Source: Monosiga brevicollis MX1 (Eukaryota > Opisthokonta > Choanoflagellata > Craspedida > Salpingoecidae). Taken from it: DNA of 64,000 nt. Of this stretch, positions 11,154 to 22,383 are shown in pieces. The translations under genes and the position numbers were made by a program. Numbering within the stretch: the first letter of the stretch is position 1; every line of letters starts with the position of its first letter. Location of the stretch: NCBI RefSeq assembly GCF_000002865.3, contig NW_001865057.1, forward strand, positions 31,342-95,341, given 5' to 3'. The notes below the pieces were generated by a model, which was not told the DNA's origin, did not search any database, and worked only from the letters and a program-made list of their open reading frames with translations.

Positions 11154-11700
11154 GAGCCGGACATTGTTCGCGGTTTGTCACGAGCGTGAGCGAATGTCAA
11201 AGTGGCCAGCCTCAAAGCGTTGTCCCGCACCTGGCGCGTGTGCCTGTTCTCGTTTGCCATTGTAGCTCAACTCGAGCGTCCACATCTTGGCGCGAATCGC
11301 CTCGACCGTCGATCCTGTCAGTCATCCACATGGACTCGACGCCCCACTGCCACGAATGCATTCAACGCCTCACTGCCACGAATGCATTCAACGCCTCACT
11401 GCCACGACTGCATTCACATGTCAACGCCTCACTGCCACGAATGCATTCAACGCCTCACTGCCACTAATTCAATGCGATGTCGTCCTTTTTTTTTTCTTCG
11501 GCGGGAAAAAAAAAAAGAAAGAAAGATCAACTGAGTTGTCAGCAAAACTACCGATGTTTGTCAGCACCACGTTGTCGAACGGAACAAGCGCGCTTCATCT
11601 TTGGGTCGCGCACGGCTGTGAGCTGGGCTTTGCCATCGACCCGTCTCCTCGCCTTGCTTTGGATGGTGCGGATTTGTGGTTGTGTATAATCGACTGAACC
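11154..11700. promoter_or_regulatory. Shared divergent 5' region of NBN and FtsJ-like gene
   Basis: The 547 bp between two head-to-head start codons must contain both promoters and 5' UTRs. It carries a 26-bp minisatellite and, nearer the plus-strand gene, a T11/A-rich hairpin-like block (11486-11525). No TATA box could be assigned with confidence. The promoter role is inferred from geometry. Confidence 0.6.
11340..11468. repeat. 26-bp minisatellite, about 4.5 copies
   Basis: Tandem units begin CGCCTCACTGCCACGAATGC; one copy is interrupted by an insertion giving ACTGCATTCACATGTCAA. It lies in the divergent promoter region of NBN and the methyltransferase. Confidence 0.92.
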
Positions 11701-13892
11701 ATGGCAGCCGCAGCAGCGGTGACGACAACGGCAACGGTGGGTCGGGCAATGGCTGGCAAGACGGCGGCCGATGTCATTTTGGTCACGACGCGGGATGGCA
11801 TGCGACGCATGATCAAATGGTTGGAGGCGCGCTATCCGGTGCAGGCCTGTGGGCAGGCTGACCGCATCCTTTTTCTGCAATTTCGGCCCGAGGCTCGCCT
11901 TACCGAGGCGCAAGATGGGCCGGCCTTGATCACCACGCAAGATAGCGTGTGCCCGCCGAAGCAAGCCCGCGCAACTCAAGACTTGATCGAACGCCTGAGC
12001 CAGGACCGAGGCATTGGTACGGCGGGAGCTTATGTGCGCTTTTTCCCTGTCACCGATCAATTGCCGAGCGATGACCCAGTGGCAGTGGCCGAATATTTGC
12101 GCCGGTTTCCCTTGCCCATGGGCAGTCGCTTGCGCCTCTCGGTGTGGCCCGGCGACAAGGCCAAGCCCATCTTGGATGAGCTCCTCCCGCACTGTGAATT
12201 GACCCCACGCGTGGAGGATAGCACACACCTCGTCTCCGTCGTGAGTCAGGCAGGACACACCTGGTGCAGCGTGGCCGAAAAGTCGCTGTTCAACGAATAC
12301 TTTGCCATGAAGCAGCGCGGCTCGAATGCTGTCTACAATACTGGGGTAAGTGAGATTGACGATGGGTGAGCAGGAGGCAGGAGCCCGTTGTGAGCAGGAA
12401 ACTGCGATTACCCTCTGAAAGCCGCAGCTCCAACGGCCATTCTCGACGGGCAACGCCGGTTGTTTCTCATAAGATTGTACAACATGCTGTGCCGCTTTCC
12501 CCCCTTCCTTTTAGCACCCCATCGGCTGGCGCGCCGTGTCGCGGGCCTACTACAAAATGGACGAGTCTTTGATTCGCCGACCGCTGGACCAGAGAATGCG
12601 GTACGCATGGTGGTGCAGTGCAAAGCAAGGGTGGCACAGTGTGAAACAAGGGTGTTGGCTGAGCAGAGGGCCTGTGGCTGTAGCTTTGCTGCTGCCAATC
12701 TTGCCAAGGCTTGGCAGCGGGGCCGTTGTGTTTGGTGCTAATCTGCGGCTTGGTGCTTGGTGCTTGATGCATGTGGTGCGTGCTTATGCTTGGTGGCGGG
12801 CTTAGCGATGGCCCGTTGGTGGGCTTGGACGTGGGGGCAAGTCCAGGCGGCTGGAGCCAGCGCATGGCTGAGGTCAGGCGGGGTGTGCTTGCTACGTACA
12901 ATGATCCGATCCCAGCCCATTCTCTTCCCGATTGACAACCTGCTTTGCTTCTTGGGCTTTCTGTGACAGTTTTGTGATTACGTAGTGGCGGTTGATCCCG
13001 CGGTGCTGTCAGTGCCGCATCTGCGCCCAGAGACCATTCCGAGGTCGGTGACCTGCGCTCCGCTCCAAATCCTGTACCAGGCGCTCGTTACTGCCCCCTT
13101 TGGGGCCCCAAACCCAGCTGGGAATACACGCGTCCTCACGCTGGTTTGTATGGCGGGAAATGATTGTCGTCTGCAGCGGTGAATCTCCACCCAAACACGC
13201 GATTATTCACATTGCTGGTCGCATCGAGGCCTCCGACACGGAGCTGGCGAGGTACGGGGCCGACCAGGCCGACGTTCCGGCTGATGTGCTGATGTGCTGA
13301 CCCATGCCAACGTTTCGACGCGCATGGACCATCACATCCCCCCCCCCGGCTTATTATCGTAGATTTGCACCCTATCATTTGTGTGCATGCGACATGAACG
13401 TGCCACGACGCCAAGCCATGGCCTTTGTCCGTCAGATCAAACCATACATGGCCATTGGGGGCCGCCTGGTCAGTCTGACATGCTCGAGCTGAGGGCACAT
13501 TGCACCCTGGGCATTGGCGCTGACGCCCTGTTGTTAGGTCCTTACCATCAAGTTGTCGGAGCGGCAAAATCATCTCATGAACATCTTGGCCGAGGTGAAG
13601 GATAATCTGAGGTGGGGGCACCTCGCGCTTGCTGCCAAGATGAGCGAGGGTTTGGGGCGCGGCTTACTCACTCTGGGCGTTGTTGTATGTTCCACGCACC
13701 TGCGGATGATCGTGTGCCACCTTTTTTTTTTTTGTCCCCGATGGCATCGTTATCAGGGCGCTTGGCTTTGGCAACCTCACGGTGTTTCATCTTTTCGCCA
13801 ACAAGAATCAAGAATTTACTTGCGTTGCGGACTATCTCAGTGACGAGTCGCAGCTGCAGCGCACGCCGCAAGAGCCCCTTTACTTTGGCTGA
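11701..13892 (+). CDS. FtsJ-like RNA 2'-O-ribose methyltransferase (RFM superfamily)
   Basis: Eight exons (11701-12345, 12515-12600, 12806-12872, 12970-13043, 13177-13251, 13363-13468, 13538-13611, 13757-13892) join in phase to 420 residues. The N-terminal 215 residues are a large pre-domain without a recognised fold. The Rossmann catalytic part shows the FtsJ signature in order: SRAYYKMDE (catalytic Lys), LDVGASPGGW (SAM motif I), YVVAVDPA (motif II), CDMNVPRRQ (catalytic Asp region), and GGRLVLTIKLSE (second Lys and Glu of the K-D-K-E tetrad). The order and long N-terminal region are closest to the bacterial RlmM/YgdE type, which methylates 23S rRNA C2498; the substrate here is unknown. The 67-nt exon 3 encodes exactly the SAM-binding motif. 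It is divergent from NBN. Confidence 0.85.
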
Positions 13893-14400
13893 CCAAGTTT
13901 TGTGTGACTGTCTTGCACACTGTGAATGATTGATGCAACCCAGCATTTCGTCGTGTTTTTCGTCGCTTTGGTCGCGTTGAGGCTTTTTGTCCCATGTACG
14001 TCACCCACGCAGCCAAACAACGAAAGGACTGCATGCCCAAGGGGCTTGTGCGCCCAACTCCCGACTCAGGAATGTCCAGACTTATCCCAATCAAAGGCCA
14101 GAAGATCGTAGCTCATGACAAATGCCATTCTTGCACATGGAGAGAAAAGCGAAGGTTCACTAATGACGGGCAGTGCATTGCTCTGTGTGACGACGACGAC
14201 GAATGATGTGGCTCTGGTTGGAGTCTTATTGGGTGGGCACGTACACCAGCAGTATGTGCGTTGGGGCATCTGGTCCAGGGCACTGGCGCGTGTTGGATCG
14301 GAACATGCCATTGGTATGGCAGCACCAGACCAAAAAAAAAAGGCGCTGCTCCGGCGTGATACCCCAGCGTTCTGAACGCAGTCAAGTCTGTGGTGACAAC
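13893..14400. other. Intergenic, no gene supported
   Basis: 3' flank of the methyltransferase and upstream of the GPCR repeat block. Only short open frames on both strands without family features. Confidence 0.4.
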
Positions 14401-14407
14401 GCTTCCC

Positions 14408-14780
<373 letters not shown>

Positions 14781-15050
14781 GCGTCATCTTTGAATGCTAT
14801 TTTCTCATCAACGCTGAAAGGGGGAGAAGCGCCCTTCAGAGCTTTGCTGCTCCCTCTCTCTCTCTCGCCTCCGGCCTTCTCCGCGGCCTCCTCCGGTTTT
14901 CCTCGTGACCCTGGCTGGGTGGGTCTTGCTTGATACACAATCCATCAAACAGCATTTCCTTTGGCACCCGACCCGACCTGCTTCTTTTTGGGCGTGTGTT
15001 CTTGTGTGGAAGGAACTGCACTTGGGGCTACAAGACCGGTACGCCTGGTG

Positions 15051-18000
15051 ATGGGCGAAATGGCGTCCCCTCGGGGCGCTTTGAGCCTCCGACGCCGTGG
15101 CTCCCGCTCGGCTCCTCCAGCGCGCCACCCCGCGAACGTGCTTGCGCCCATGGGTACCTTGGCCCTTCTCTGCATCGCTCTCCTGCAATTGCCCGTGCCT
15201 TGCCAAGGCGTTGTCTCGACCCTCCAACTCAGCGGACCCCTCACGGGCACCCTGAACATTCCCGCTTTCAGCATCGTTTCCGTCGATGCCACCTTCTCCG
15301 TCCCGGCTGGTGCTGCCCTCATTGTCAACCAGGGCACCGTCTTCTTCGTGGCCCCAGAGGCAGCTATGAATCTGGCCGGCTCCATCACTTTAGCAGGCCG
15401 TATCAACGACCCCATTTTCATTCTACCCAAAGGCACGCACAATGATGACCCTACCGCTGTGCGCCACGCCTACGGGGCCCACGGTGCCGGCGCGTTTAGC
15501 AACCTTGCAACGGCTTTCGACACTTTCACTGTCACATCCACAGCCAACATTAACCTTAAACATGTCGTCATCGCCGGTGCCAGTGGTGGCGTCAGTTATC
15601 AAGCCTGCTCCAATCTGACTGGCCTCAAGATTGTCGGCGTGGCCTCTGCCTCCATCACGACCCCAACTGGTTGTAACCTTCCGCTGCTTCATGCAGGGCT
15701 CTACGTTGGCCACATGCCGACCGCTTTGCAAGTCCTTACTGCCGGCAACAATGCCAACGTGCTAATTCGTACCAGCCGTTTTGAAGCCATGCCCGCCGGC
15801 GCTCTCAGCATTGCCCGCAACCCGCGCAGCGACGTCACGATCGCCTTCTCCACCTTTGTCCAATGTGCTCGTACCAGCGGCGCGGCTCTCCTTGCTTTTC
15901 TGGACTTCTCCAAAGGCAACGTTCCCATCCACCAGCGTGGCGCAACCACCGTGCGTGCTTGCGCGTTCACGGACGGCGGCGTGGCCGTCGTTTCCGAAGA
16001 CAGCGAGGTGTCGGTTATCGGCGCCACCTTCACCAACAATTCGGTGCCAAGTGGCCATGCTGTCCTTGAGGCGATTGATGAGGACAGCACCTTTGCCTTT
16101 AGTGTCCAGGATAGCACCTTTACTCGTAATCAAGGCCAACTGGTTCTGGCTAGCCAAGCCGGCGATGCCGTCGTGCGCGACTGCGTGTTCCAACACAACA
16201 GCCACACTAGCCCTGGTGACACCATGATCAAGGTCACGGGCGTGGTGCGTGAATCGCGCATCATCGGAGCCACCTATGGCACTCTGATCTCCGCTGCTAC
16301 CGTGGCTGACATCACCCTCTTTCGTGTCAATGGGTCGGCCGCCATCATCTCCGGCATCACCGGTGCCACCAATCTCACTTGCCTGCATTGCTCAGCTGAC
16401 GCTTTCATCGATTCCGACGCCCTTTTGACCCTCAATCTCACCCGCGTCGCTCTCTCAGGCGAGGTGCAGGTCAACTACTTTGCCAAAGCCGCGGCTGCCA
16501 TCATTGGCTCGGACATCTTTTACATTGGAGGAGCCGTTGCCAGTATCACCAGCTCGCTCCTCTCCGTCTTGATCGACGAAACCACTGAAGAACCTTGCTT
16601 CATGATTCCAGAACTCGCCATCATCGGTGGAACCTGCCATCGCATTATGACCATGGCTGATGATAGTATCTGGAACATTGAGAGCAACCTCGTCATTGGT
16701 TCGCAAGGCTCACTCGTCGTGTCGGAGGGCGCCCAGCTGCTTCTCAGTGCTGGCATGGGCGTCCAGGTCTTGGGCAGCGTGGTCATGGCTGGAACTGAGA
16801 GTAAACCCGTCGTACTCACCTGCCGTCCCGAGGATAATGCCGCCGCTCTTGGCACCCTTCTCGGGTGCCGAGACACGCTCGCCGGCCTCCCTACCGAGGA
16901 TGTCCAGTTTTCCGCGGCGACCAAGGATGACTGCGTCGACAAGTGCGCCCAGGCTGGCGCTGCCAAAGCCCTTTATTTGGCCAATCAGTGCATCTGCCCA
17001 AGCGCTCCAAAGCTCAGCTTTCAATCGGCCACCTCTTGTGCACCCGGCGCTTGGGCCGTCTCAGCCGCCGCTGCGTGCCATTCATGGGGCACCTTCACCA
17101 TCGGCGCCAACGCCGCGACGACCAGTCTCTCCCACGTCACTCTACGCCGTGGTGGCTTTTCCCCCAGCGCTCTGGCCGGAGCCCCGGGTGTGGCCCTACA
17201 AGTCAATGGCCCGGCTGATCTTGACTTTGTAACCGTCTCTGGTAGCGTTGGTATGGGAATGATCCTCAACGACGGACCCGCCAACGCCGCTGACACCATC
17301 CAGGCTGCCAACGTTACCATAGAAGCCTCAAAAAGCCACGGTCTGGCTCTTCAGGCGGGCTCGTGCCAAAACTTTTGCTTCTTTACCGGCGCACGCATTC
17401 GTCAAAATCAGGGCTATGCCGTGTATTACAACGGGTCCACCGATGAGCAGCGTATCTATCTGCAAAACAGCTTCGTATGTTGGCCCTTTGTCCCTCAACT
17501 TTTCACCGTCAAAGCTAAGAGCACACCTGCACTCGAAAGTTTGTGGAATTCTCACCCTTGGCTGTTGGCCCAACTTGTAGATTACCGCCAATGCGCTCTC
17601 TGGGACGCTGGACAGTCAAATTTTTGTCCAAGGTGTCGAGGGAAGCCCACACCCCGGCATCGCCCTGGTCTCCACTGTGGTCACGGGCAACACCGGCTCA
17701 AGTAGGTCACCTGTGCTTCTGACGTTTCAATGCTCGCTGTGGTGCTTTCGCGAATATGGGTCCGTCCTCTCAGCCACAGGCTTTTGCTCTCTTTGTAGGC
17801 CTGCTTCACTTGAATCACGCTGCCAGCGCCCTGATGGATGCGACGCTGTCTTCAACTCGCGTCTCTGTGACCGGCCTCTTTGCTACGTGTGTATCGCAAC
17901 TCCCATGGATCATCCATCGCCTTCGCTTCTTAGCCTTTCAGCGCCATGCTGACCCTTTTGTTTGATTTATTTTTGGCCTTACGCCCTTGCTCTGAATCCT

Positions 18001-21000
18001 GACAGGGCTGGTGATCATGTCATGATCAATTCTCGTTTTTCACGTTTGCGCGGGGGCATTTCTTTGTCCAATCCCATGGTGGTGAATTTGACCGACGTCA
18101 CGGTAGGCGCCGCTTTGCATGTTCCAACGTGGTCGCTCAAGGGCTTGATTGACCACGACCCTTGCTCCGACCTGATAGTTCAGTGGCCTTACGGACGTAG
18201 CCGTCAAGGTGGCCCTGACGTCGAGCAGCTCAGACGCCATCGCGCGAGTTCTGGTATGATTCTTTACTCACTCCCAGAGCCGATTGCCGCAAGGCAGTGT
18301 TAAGCACCGCAGGCTGATTTATTCAAGCTCACCCTGACGTGGAACTGCCTGCTTTCTAGCTCCTGGACCGGATCAGGGTGGTCGAAAGTACGGGACCAAC
18401 CATGATTTCCGTGGTGGACAGCGTCGAGTCCTTGCCGCCCGTGCATACGGCAGCACAGCTGCGCAACATCTATCTCCATGACAATAATGTGTCTCGAGCC
18501 GCCGTGGAGATTTTGCCTCATGAAAAGTTGTCAATCGACTTGCTCAACGCCCGCATTGAGGACAACTATGCCAACAGCGCCACCACGCCAGGTGGGCCTC
18601 CTCGCCCCTTGCGCACGCACATGCACACGTATGCGCAAATACACGTGCACATGAGCACATGATACCCTCGCTCCCATCATCTTTATGTTCTCACCTACGC
18701 CGTTCGCTTTTTGAACCCATGGTGGACCGTCGTCTGCTTGCGTTGTTGTGTCAAATTCGTTTTTTAGGAGACTCTGGCCCCATGCCCGTGGCTGCCCTGC
18801 TGATCTCCGGGGCGGGGGCTGTCAATGGGACGTTCTTGGACAACGTCATCCTGGACAACCCACGCCTGAGTGTCGAGGTTTTGGTCGTCAATGATTGGCG
18901 CATCAACGCCACCGATCTCTACGTACCCGATGCCGCAAGCAACATTGTATGCCTTGCCGACAACGCCGTGGCGCCGGTCGCCTTCTCGGCCAAGCCTGAC
19001 GCAACCTTTGATTGTAGTAGCATCAATGATTGCTCAGGCCACGGTACCTGCATCTTGCCTCAAATTTGCCTGTGCAATGCAGGCCACGAAGGCGACGACT
19101 GCTCCCTCACCAGCTGTGCACCCGGCACGGCCCGTCCCAGCGCCGGTGTGGCGTGCACGGCCATCTGCGAGGCTACTGGCGCATGGCCCCAGGCATTTGT
19201 GGGGGAGACTGTCACCATGCCGTGCTTGACAGGGCAGGAGGGTAGTGCTCGTCGCACCTGCCTCCAAACTGGGTACGGAACTGTCGATCGCTCTGATTGC
19301 CGCTCGCCGGAGCTGGTCAACTTGAAAGCGCGCTTTGCGTCCAACGGCTTTAACGATGCTACCATTCTTCAAGACTGGGCCTCGGAAGTCACGCGGTATC
19401 GCGGTCGTATGGGTGCCCAAGACGTTGCTGTTTGTCTCGAGTCGATTCATCTGGCGTGCGAAACCATGGGCGAGGACGATGAAAACGACATCGATGTCAG
19501 CAATGCCCTTTTGCAGGTCGCCCGGGTGGTCGATGTGCTTGTCAACACGGATCGTGCCATGCTCATGGAAGGCGAGCGAGTCTCGACTGACGATACCTCA
19601 TATGCAGCAACTCTAGAGGAGTTTGCCTTCCGATTGCGTTCACGGCTCGTGGAAAGCACGTCCTACAGCCACCGTGAGGGATCAGTGTACATGGCAGTGG
19701 CGCGTCCTTCTTTGGAGAGCTCACGGTCCACTGGTTATTCCTTTGAAGCGAGTCTGAACAATGGCACCGCTTCCTCAATGCAGGCCATGCAGCTCAAGGG
19801 CGACTTTTTCGACCTCTTTGCTGATGAGTTGGACGGCACAGTTTCGGTCATGCTTTTTGGCACGTCCAGCTTTTTTCATGCCAATGCCACGGTTTTTGGT
19901 GACAACGTCATCTCCGTCAGTGTTGGTGGCAACGCCATCAACTTGTCCGATTATGGCACGGATGTCTTTGAGTACATGCAGGACATCAGCACACTCGATG
20001 CCGACCAGTCCTTGATCTGCACCTATTGGAATTTCACAATGGTACGGCCATGCCCCCCCCCCCCCCCCNNNNNNNNNNNNNNNNNNNNNNNNNNNNNNNN
20101 NNNNNNNNNNNNNNNNNNGTGCTTCATTGACTGGTTTGTGCTGTGCCGTGCCCTATACTCACGTTTTGAAATGATTGTTCTGACGACAGGGATCGTGGGC
20201 ACAAGACGGCTGTCGCGCGGAAACGGTCAATGCCACGCATACGCGGTGTATTTGCCGACACTTGACCAACTTTGCGTCCATCGTCACACTTGAGTCTGGC
20301 GGTGGTGCCGGCAACGGCGATGGTGGTGAAAATGGCACTAATCCAAACGGCGGGACGCTTAGCAGCACCGACGCATACACGCTCGGTGTCATTTCTTATA
20401 TTGGCGTGAGCTTGTCTACGGCAGCCTGCATCGTCATGCTGGTGGCGTTGGCGACCGGCTGGACCCGCCTGCGCGTGTACCAAAAGCTGATTGCCCCTCT
20501 CAGCGTGTTTCTGGTCGTGACACAACTTTTGTTCATCACGGCGGCCGGCTCTGACACGCTGGTCGAAGCCACGGGGGTGTCAGACTCGTGCCGGGTGGTG
20601 GCGGCCCTTCTTCACTACATGGTGTTGGCGACATTTGCCCTCTTTTGTTGCGAGGCATCCGAGCTGTACTTTAACTTTGTGCGCGTGTTCGGGGCGGGCG
20701 AGACCCAGCGTTTTCGCGTCCAAACCTATGTGGCCGTTGTCCTCCTGCTACCCTTGATCATCGTGCTTATCGGCGTGCTTGGCTATGAAGATGACTATGG
20801 TACCACCGAGTACTGCTGGCTTCGAAACGAGTCCACGGCGGCTTACCTGTTGTGGGTTCCCATGGGCGTCATGCTACTCATCAACCTGACCATCATGGTA
20901 CGCGTGCTGCGCAATATCTCCCAACATGCAGCCACATCTGAGGTCAATGTCAAACTCTTGGCCCTGGGCTTCTTGTCCTTCTCCGCACTTTTGGGTGTCG

Positions 21001-21386
21001 GCTGGGTGTGTGGCCTGTTGGCAGCAGCTCTGGATTCAGTGGCGCTGCAATACCTCTTTGCCATCTTCAGCACCTTTCAGGGTGTAGCCATCTTTGTGTT
21101 TTACTTCTTGCGTGATCGCGGCTTCCGCCGCTACGTGAGCATTGTCTGGTGTGATGCGCGACTCCGCCGCAAGCTACCCAATCATCATGTGGGCTTCTCT
21201 GACGTGCTGACGATATCTTCGGCCGCTACGGACTCGTCGCAAGTTCGCAGCTCGACAGCTGAGAATGGCATGCCGAGTCGTGCGAAGCACGGGCCTCCGC
21301 TCGGCTCACCCGTGCTTATTCGTCAGCAATCTGTGCTGAACTCTCTGTCGACGCTTTCGCCGTCTTCACACGAGACAGAGTTTTAA
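15051..21386 (+). CDS. Adhesion-type G-protein-coupled receptor with beta-helix/WSC/EGF/HormR/GAIN-GPS ectodomain
   Basis: Eight exons (15051-17474, 17581-17701, 17799-17886, 18006-18102, 18179-18253, 18360-18591, 18768-20041, 20190-21386) keep phase for 1835 residues. A hydrophobic leader MGTLALLCIALLQLPVPCQG follows the in-frame ATG at 15150, an alternative start. Next come about 800 residues of short beta-strand repeats rich in Asn/Val/Thr, like a right-handed beta-helix. A WSC-like Cys module lies at 16860-17040, an EGF-like module (CSGHGTC...CLCNAGHEGDDC) at 19030-19100, and a HormR-like module (GQEGSARRTCLQTG) at 19230-19300. The GAIN region ends in a GPS: CTYWNF, GSWAQDGC, then CICRHLTNFASIV, with cleavage expected between HL and T near 20265. 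Seven membrane segments (about 20380-21110) and a Ser-rich tail follow. GAIN domains self-cleave and tether an agonist stalk. The ligand is unknown. A 50-N gap lies in the last intron. Confidence 0.9.
20069..20118. other. Assembly gap (50 N)
   Basis: Fifty N preceded by an 18-nt C run. It falls in the intron between CTYWNFTM and GSWAQDGC of the GPS motif. The flanking donor (ATG|GTACGG) and acceptor (GACGACAG) are both present and in phase 0, so no coding sequence need be missing. Confidence 0.95.
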
Positions 21387-21656
21387 TTTGTAGCCGCCAA
21401 GCGGCTTTGCTACTAATTGTGCCTGCATGGGGATTTACATGACACGTTGTTAGTTAGTCGTGTCACACCTGTTTGTGTTCCTGTTGAGTTTTTCATTGCT
21501 CACCAATTGACATGATGATGAGAGAACAGTCCAACAACATGCAGAATGATGATACACTAAGTATGCTACAGTGGGATAAGAAGAAAGAGGATGGTCCCTT
21601 TTGGGCGGAGCAGGTCGAGGTGGCAACAGAAACTCCGCATCTCCTTGAAGAGGAAA

Positions 21657-21707
<51 letters not shown>

Positions 21708-21753
21708 ATCCGATCAAGCGACGACAAGCGACAAGCAAGTCAGGAGGATCTGC
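21387..21753. other. 3' flank of the GPCR with a 48-nt A tract
   Basis: Contains a run of A from 21658 to 21705. No coding feature was recognised. The tract is not preceded by anything resembling a retrocopy, and no target-site duplication is evident. Confidence 0.5.
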
Positions 21754-22171
21754 CATGAGACTTTGTTCAAAAAGTCATCACAAGAGCACATGCAAGGTGT
21801 GGAGAGGGAAAGCGAGTACTCTTGGCTTCGAAAGCCTTAAAATTCGTGCTGCTGAGCAAGCGCTTACGCGGAAGTCCCACCTAGACCCACGCTCTTATGC
21901 TGCCCTCGCCGTTGCTGCGCGAGAAGTGGCTAAAGAGCCCGTCATGCACCTCTCAGCTCGAGAGGAACGCTGGGACGCCATCGAGAAAATTGGGTGTATT
22001 GTTGTTCCGCACGAGGACGTTGCGCGATATTTCGTCGATACAAACTACAGAGACGCATTCTGGCAACATGTGTGGCAATTTCGACGTGTGCATTACCTTG
22101 GCTTCGACCATGCGGCTGCCAGGTTTGATATGAATTGCAAGAATGCAAGCCAATTCTCGCTTGTAGATTGA
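21754..22171 (+). CDS. Possible single-exon hypothetical protein, 138 aa
   Basis: From the ATG at 21754 an open frame gives a mixed, globular-looking sequence, with SYAALAVAAREVAKE, EERWDAIEKIGCIVVPHEDV and a Trp-rich piece FWQHVWQFRRVHYLGFDH. No family was recognised. The opposite strand is also open here (down to 21953) as a read-through of the last kaptin-like exon, so only one of the two can be coding. It could be a decayed fragment, or an exon of an unplaced gene. Confidence 0.3.
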
Positions 22172-22383
22172 TGCACACGCAGTGCGAAAAACGGCCATTT
22201 GAGTCTCACCCAAACGGGTCTTTTCATCAATCAAGTATGTCAAAACGGAGTGGGCTGAGGCTTCATCAAGAGGCTTTGGCATGCAAAGCAAACAGAGCCA
22301 CATGACTAGGTATCTACGCAAGAGACAGATGCCATTGAGTCGGAATGAAGACTGCATATCAAGCTGGTGGGGGATAGAACAGA

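Noticed and set aside
20041-20118. Broken GPCR gene at the N gap
   Set aside because: Donor and acceptor flanking the gap are intact and in phase, and the GPS halves join correctly, so the gap is intronic.
21658-21705. Poly(A) tract as the tail of a retroposed copy
   Set aside because: No gene-like or SINE-like body precedes it and no target-site duplication was seen; similar tracts recur as plain homopolymers in introns.
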